Assembly: GCA_032622095.1 (NCBI GenBank)
Contig: CP136066.1
Location: forward strand, 63,766,609-63,830,608
Length of the DNA stretch: 64,000 nucleotides
Direction of reading: 5' to 3'
Source: Siphonodentalium dalli
Lineage: Eukaryota; Mollusca; Scaphopoda; Gadilida; Siphonodentaliidae
This document shows positions 58,660 through 64,000 of the stretch, piece after piece. Made by a program: the position numbers and the translations under genes. The notes beneath the pieces were generated by a model. That model saw only the letters and a program-made list of their open reading frames with translations, ran no database searches and was not told the DNA's origin. Position 1 is the first letter of the stretch. Every line of letters starts with the position of its first letter.

Positions 58660-58990
58660 GAGAATAGGGTGCCAGATATTTTCAGAATGAGGTCGCCAGA
58701 GGGTGAATTTTGTGACACTACCCGCACAGTGGGCTAGCATGACTAAATTCACCCTCTGGGGACCTCATTCTGCTTAGGCCTTATGTTCTCTGGAAAGTAT
58801 CCTTATTAACAAATTAACAAGTTTTTTAGTTTCTTTAGAAACTTCCTCACAAAGATTATTTCCTTTTTTTAGTTTAGTTTCTCTATATCGCTAAATTGGC
58901 AGATGACACAATGCATAATAGAGGTGCCCAACGGGTGTACAAAATGACAATATCCATATTCAACTATTATAGTTGAATTCAGGCTGTGCC
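58660..58990. mobile_element. Family C MITE, decayed
   Basis: TCAGAATGAGGTCGCCAGAG with AAATTCACCCTCTGGGGACC arms; later part resembles the 34.37-kb copy, and the right end is not clear. Confidence 0.55.
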
Positions 58991-59002
58991 TGACCTGGTT
59001 AA

Positions 59003-59391
59003 CCCTTTACCCAACAAACCGCCAAAACCGGCCAAATAAAGCTTCAACAGCCTAAAATATCTTCGGTCTGTCTCAATAACACCATACAAATATGGATATC
59101 ATTGGAACCGGTTCATTGACCACATTGTGATGGTTACAGTTATGCCCTGTGCCAATGCATTCTCTTATATATGCGAGTCGACCATAGGTCGCCTCGCATA
59201 TATAAGAGAATGCATTGGCCTAAAAAAAACCTTTTTTTAACACTTTTTACCATTTTTTCTTACATTCTTTAACAATTTTATAATTATTAATGTGTTAAGC
59301 CAATGCATTCTCTTATATGCGAGTCGACCATAGGTCGCCTCGCATATATAAGAGAATGCATTGGCACAGGGCCGTTCTGTTGGGTAAAGGG
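59003..59391. mobile_element. TTAA-target MITE, type i, two hairpin modules
   Basis: TTAA at 58999-59002 and 59392-59395. It is an inverted copy of 38507-38950: CCCTTTACCCAACA ... GGTCTGTCTCAATAACACC ... TGTTGGGTAAAGGG, with modules at 59150-59220 and 59302-59370. Confidence 0.85.
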
Positions 59392-59461
59392 TTAAGGGAT
59401 CGATGCTCAAATCTTACCAGTGTGTGAGGCGGACATAACATCTTTTTTTGTTCATATACAT

Positions 59462-60300
59462 TAGGGCTCTGCAAATCGATTTGATACAATGCGATTCGAA
59501 TTCGTTCATCTGATTCAATTTTATTCGAAATCGGCTATCATGATTCGGATTTTGTCGAATCTTTGGTGACAGGTGCATTTTCTTTCTACAGATCACAATG
59601 GTCTTACCAGAAAAGAAAATTCACTATAATAATGTAGTAAACGACTTAAACGTATACACGTACCATTATATCCAATGGCAGGACATGTAGTGTTATTGCA
59701 AACTAATCTATAGTTAATTGACCCAATCTGTAAGAATACATAAGTGAACAACAAAATTGCCATACAAGGCTGTGTGCTATAGTGTCGTTCCAGGAATTAT
59801 GGGAATTCCGTAACACACACACATGTATGCCAGATTTTAGGTCTTTTTTATTTGTGTAAATGCGAATCTGAATCTAGTCCTTAGTATTTTTGTAAACATT
59901 GTCCGGTAAGTCGGTCAGTTCAAGCGACAGACAACACAATCATTGCAAGTGTAGGGAAAAATACTGTGCTATTCAACGAAATGAAACAGGCATCATTCGG
60001 TATGCTTGTCCGTATTTACGTCAACATTGGTTCTGTCATGCATGTATGATCTTTATATCTGTACTCAACGATTGAGGTGTGTAGATAAGCACATAATAAT
60101 AATATGCTCATATTACACTACATCGACCATCACCAGGCGGTACATCGACCATCACCAGGCGGTTTTCGCCAGGCAATTTTAGGTGTTTCCTTGAAGTATT
60201 TGAACTCGATTGGCTCAGTAACACTGATTCGATTTGATCATTTGCCTGATTCAATTCTAGATTCGATTTGAAATGAAAACACCCGATTTGCAGGGCCCTA
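59462..60300. mobile_element. Non-autonomous hAT-type element, 839 bp
   Basis: Ends TAGGGCTCTGCAAATCGAT and CGATTTGCAGGGCCCTA with perfect 8-bp duplication ATATACAT (59454-59461, 60301-60308). Same family as 40637-41055. Subterminal GATTCGAATTCG-like motifs. Confidence 0.88.
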
Positions 60301-60643
60301 ATATACATTATGTGTCAGATAACACATACACATTAAAAGTATTTTCATTTTCTCAAATTGACATTGTTTACATGTAGAATTCTGTTTTTATTTTAATCAT
60401 ATTTATCTATCTATGATACCATTACGATTATTGAGATAATCACCTTGCATATCTTTGACCCCGTTTATGAGAATTAAACTCTTATTTAACAAATTACTTG
60501 TGTTTACGTCATAATTCCACTTATGTGTTCATGAATTGTCAAATATGTACACTCTGGGATCAATGGGAAGCGAAAACTTTGGGGAGAATGGGAAGACCAC
60601 CCCCCCCCACAATAGGTCTATTAGTCTGTGAGTCTGGTCTTAA

Positions 60644-62831
60644 AGGATTACAATGCTCATGAAGCAACAAAACTATATCGGAAAGCCACCCCTATTGTGA
60701 TCACAATAATCCAAGTCCCATAAAAATCGCGTAATAAATAAGCCGAGAAATAAATAAATAATACCGCCACCGGTTGTCGGCTATCTCCGTCGCAAAACCT
60801 CGCATGACGTCAAGCGAGGTAAACTAATTAAAAACACGGAATCAGAGTCGGAGTTAATTGTGTCTACCTATATGACGATGGAAAATCCGGAATAGACATC
60901 AGCGCGTGAACGTGATGGAATTACTGCGGGGCATATCAATAGCATTGTGTACACATTTTCATCGCGCGGTGAGTTATATTCACGCTGTTTGAAAAGTTAT
61001 TGTTTTGACCAAAAAAAACTATAGAAGGCCGATTGAGCGGGGTAGGTAACTCTTTCGTGTCAAAAATAAAGCTTATAAAACACGAGCAGGCATGTGAACT
61101 CTATTCGGGCGCGTGTTCACGATGTTGTTTTAATTTTCCGTATATATGCCCCGATTGTCCCGTATTTACAATCATTCATTCGTAACAATGCCATATAAAT
61201 GCAGTGTTTTCGGCTGTGGCCGGTCTAGTGACTCTCAGTTAGGTATAATGCTGTATTCATTTCCAAACGATGTTCGTTTACGTGCCATTTGGCGGGATTT
61301 CTGTGGGAAACCCGTTGCGCAAAATCAGAAACAGATTACGTATACCAAATAAAGAGCGTTTAATATGACAAGTCAGTCATGGTTACGAATACATACAATT
61401 GCAGTTAAAGTGGAGAGTATGTTGAATAATTCACGATAACAACTATTCTAAGTCGATTCTCGATTCCCCATTTCCTTCACCATGGCTCAATAAAGAGCGT
61501 TCCATGTTAAGAGTTTTCCTAATATGGTAGGAATAAAAAGAGTTTAATAAAGCGGAAATTGCTATGACTTGGAAGGATATATAAAGCATGCATATCGGAA
61601 GTTCGTGTACATGTATTGACCTGTATTGGTGTAATCAGTAAAAAATCACGACAAATGTTCTAAGTCCAGTCCCTTTACCTTGACGCAATAAAGAGCGTTC
61701 ACTATTACGATATATTGCGAATAAAGAACGCTTGTATATGTGCTTACATATTAAACCGGATTATTATCCCTCCTACAAAAAGTGTTATATATGATTGGAT
61801 GTTTAAACGAACCACGGTGAACGTTTATATATTTTATAATCCTATTGTTATGCGATAATTGACACATAGAGGTCGAGTTCTAACCTGCATATTCAATAGA
61901 GCAATGCTAGAGTGTTAATTTTATAGGCAATAACCACGCATAAACGCAGTGATTTCATCAGTGACAGTCGGCAAGATAGTTTGGGGTAGGGGAAGCAATA
62001 TTCCGAAATATATATAAACACCATATTGCCCTAATATATACATGATTCATAACCAAGAAAAATTAACTTATCATATCATATTGGTAATAAATGACTTGAT
62101 TATAATTGATTAAATCCGACAGCAATAAACCGATTTTTTTAGTATTACCGCGTTATGATAAATTAAAACGAAACGCTCTTTATTGACACAAGGCAAAGGT
62201 CATCTGGAAATTGGAATGTTTACGAGATGATACTTGCCTAATAACTAGTGTGCAAGTCTTCGCATATATATGCAATCTTTATATGAATATATAATATATA
62301 ATATAACTTGGACTATTCCGGTAACGGAAAAAAATATATAAACACGAGCACGTGTTTATATAGATAAATGCGCGCAAAACTGAATAATATACGGGCATGG
62401 CTTTATAGTAACAACACATCGCGATACATATAATAATAATAACACGATAAAGACATTTAATTACGAGAACGGCGATGTTTTCGGCAAAGTTTTGCATTCG
62501 TAGTGTGATAACGCGACAATCTTCAAAGGCCGAGATCGACTACATGCAAACTTAAAATACTGCCGTAGCGTATCTATGCGTTGTCGATGGGTTACCACGT
62601 GATCGATCACGTGCTCTGCTTCTGTTTACATGTGACAATCACGTGATCGGGCCGATGATCACGTGACTTCGTCTACAACAAAATCTTCGGCTAACTTCGG
62701 AATTTTTTATAATCGTTATAAAAATAACGAATGGCGGCCGAATATTAGATTATATGCGCCCAATGGACATTATATATATATTATCGGTATATTGAAAGAA
62801 AATATTATTGTTTTTTCAGCACCCTATTCCT
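60644..62831 (+). mobile_element. TTAA element with THAP remnant, Kolobok-like, 2188 bp
   Basis: TTAA on both sides (60640-60643, 62832-62835); ends AGGATTACAATGC and, inverted, AGGAATAGGGTGC. The left end is homologous to the reversed right end of the element at 49.7 kb. It carries five or six AATAAAGAGCGTT-type motifs (near 61348, 61489, 61687, 61720, 62167) and a THAP-domain start at 61188. Near 62600-62680, ACGTGATCG motifs recur. Confidence 0.8.
61188..61352 (+). pseudogene. THAP domain N-terminus, transposase remnant
   Basis: The frame from the ATG at 61188 reads MPYKCSVFGCGRSS, then SFPNDVRLRAIWRDF: a THAP zinc-finger start with C-x4-C (Cys 5 and 10), the Phe-Pro at 25-26 and Trp at 35. 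It stops after 54 codons, before the second zinc pair (C-x2-H) and the AVPTIF-type box. A splice donor inside the last codons cannot be excluded. THAP domains bind DNA and occur in host regulators and in P and Kolobok transposases; the surrounding TTAA element points to Kolobok. An in-frame upstream ATG at 61146 would add 14 residues not typical of THAP starts. Confidence 0.7.
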
Positions 62832-62835
62832 TTAA

Positions 62836-63161
62836 AGACCTACAACTGCTGGCAATAATACAATATTCCTGCACTAATTTTCAATTAAAATATTCCATGG
62901 GGCTTATTTATATTAGAGTAGCCAAATTGGGAGATGAGATATTCCATAGATCTCAAAGTTAAGATTGTGATCAGCAGATTCACTGTGGTCAGGGTTTTTT
63001 ACCACAAGAAAAAGTCTGCAAACATTGGTGTTCATATAGTTGGAAGGACTTCATGCTTCATGCAGCTTGCTGAATTTTTGCGAAAACCCTGTGCCAATGC
63101 ATTAAAGGCACTGTGATTGCTGGGCACTAAATGTGCTCAAACGACCACAGCCCCGTATCCC
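62836..63161. other. No gene seen; fragment of a hairpin MITE
   Basis: TTCATGCAGCTTGCTGAATT and CCCTGTGCCAATGCATTAAA near 63055-63105 are remnants of a type iii element. Confidence 0.5.
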
Positions 63162-63165
63162 TTAA

Positions 63166-63399
63166 CACTCTGAGTGCCAGGGGACGATCTCATCGGCCCT
63201 AAACCTACAAAATAAGTCTGTTAAAGAATATAAGAATAAATTATTAAAATTGTCAAAAATTGTAAAAAAAAAAAAAATTGTTAGGCCAATGCATTCTCTT
63301 ATATATGCGAGGCGACCTATGGTCGACTCGCATATATAAGAGAATGCATTGGCACAGGGTATATGGGTTGATACAAAAATTGACCTGGCACTCAAAGGG
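63166..63399. mobile_element. TTAA-target MITE, type ii, with hairpin module
   Basis: TTAA at 63162-63165 and 63400-63403; ends CACTCTGAGTGCCAGG and CCTGGCACTCAAAGG; inverted relative to the copy at 38174. Confidence 0.83.
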
Positions 63400-63403
63400 T
63401 TAA

Positions 63404-64000
63404 TAAAACACACCCAAACTACATTCATTTTTTTATATTTATATACCTTTCTCCTTATTTATTTCCGTAGTTTTGGAAAAATTATTATTCTAGTTTTTTT
63501 CAAAATCTGTATGCAGTATGGAGATGATATAATGGGGCATTGTAAGTTAGCCCGATATTCTACCCGTGATTTACCGATTAATTAGTCTATCATAGTCTGC
63601 TTAACAAGTACACCTATTTAGTATACCAAAATGTTTTTGTGATTTACGTCAACAAGATGTGATGTCTGTTCCTGTTATGGTGTTTATTGGGGTATACCAC
63701 ACATGACCCAATTGACAGTAAAAAAACTGTTGACCAATCAATAAAAAGGATTTAGTGAAATTTAAATATAATCCTATGACCACATTTAATCCACCATTCA
63801 TTAAAGCAACTCATAATCTTCACACATCCCCAGCAAAATAGACCTTCAATGATTAGCACAGTTTAATGTCAGACTTTGCAGGCAATCAATCACATGGATC
63901 ATGCCATGAATCTCTACTAGAGATCATATTCCACCAGTACAAAACCTTGGCGGGAAATATATTTCTTATTATGTATTCCTTAATAATGTATTTCACTGTA
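63404..64000. other. No gene seen; dispersed repeat at the end
   Basis: The last 100 bp (GATCATGCCATGAATCTCTA ...) match the dispersed repeat near 24350 and 4525. Confidence 0.45.

Noticed and set aside
62663-62962. 99-codon frame near 62.7 kb
   Set aside because: Straddles the right end of a TTAA element and shows no domain.

Overview
This is an AT-rich metazoan nuclear window carrying one recognisable host gene in spliced pieces and a very dense load of transposons, palindromes and satellites. The repeat style (DIRS retroelement, many small hAT and TTAA-target elements, abundant ACATGTA motifs, dispersed repeats with GTCTGTCCATCCGTC-like ends) fits a marine lophotrochozoan, most likely a mollusc. 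The species cannot be read from the sequence.

The host gene runs on the + strand. Coding exon 1 (7466-7591), exon 2 (8091-8857) and exon 3 (19586-19949) join in frame to give a 419-residue common part: a BTB/POZ domain, a disordered linker and two sumoylation-type motifs. Exon 3 ends in phase 0. Three later exons each begin in phase 0 directly after a good AG acceptor, each encode C2H2 zinc fingers, and each end in their own stop codon: 35321-36124 (three fingers), 49241-49459 (two) and 55904-56110 (two). They cannot be spliced to one another, so they read as alternative terminal exons. This is the layout of arthropod BTB-zinc-finger loci such as lola and mod(mdg4). Predicted isoforms are 686, 491 and 487 residues. 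More terminal exons may lie beyond the window.

Layout: 1-1.7 kb degenerate tandem repeat split by a hAT element; 4.9-7.35 kb an older repeat split by two hAT elements; 7.4-8.9 kb BTB exons; 9.4-10.7 kb hAT in intron 2; 11.5-16.6 kb a LINE 3' end and a 4.6-kb satellite built from it; 17.5-19.0 kb a second satellite of 50-bp units; 19.6-20.2 kb exon 3 and a hairpin MITE; 20-35 kb dispersed repeats, hAT and TTAA elements, foldbacks; 35.3-36.2 kb first zinc-finger exon; 36.4-41 kb nested MITEs and hAT elements; 42.2-47.5 kb an almost complete but frameshifted DIRS element on the minus strand; 49.2 kb second zinc-finger exon, followed by a MITE split by a 2-kb TTAA element; 51.9-55.9 kb MITEs; 55.9 kb third zinc-finger exon; 56.3-60.3 kb MITEs and a hAT; 60.6-62.8 kb a TTAA element with a THAP-domain remnant; 63.1-63.4 kb another hairpin MITE.

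The most interesting points are the lola-like exon organisation; near-identical palindromic MITEs lying within 40 nt of the shared donor, of one terminal acceptor and of one terminal stop codon, which could act as RNA docking pairs; an approximately 75-bp hairpin module shared by MITE families with unrelated ends; a satellite derived from a LINE coding segment; and a motif shared by the 50-bp satellite and the THAP/TTAA transposons. All calls are by eye, without database searches or RNA evidence.
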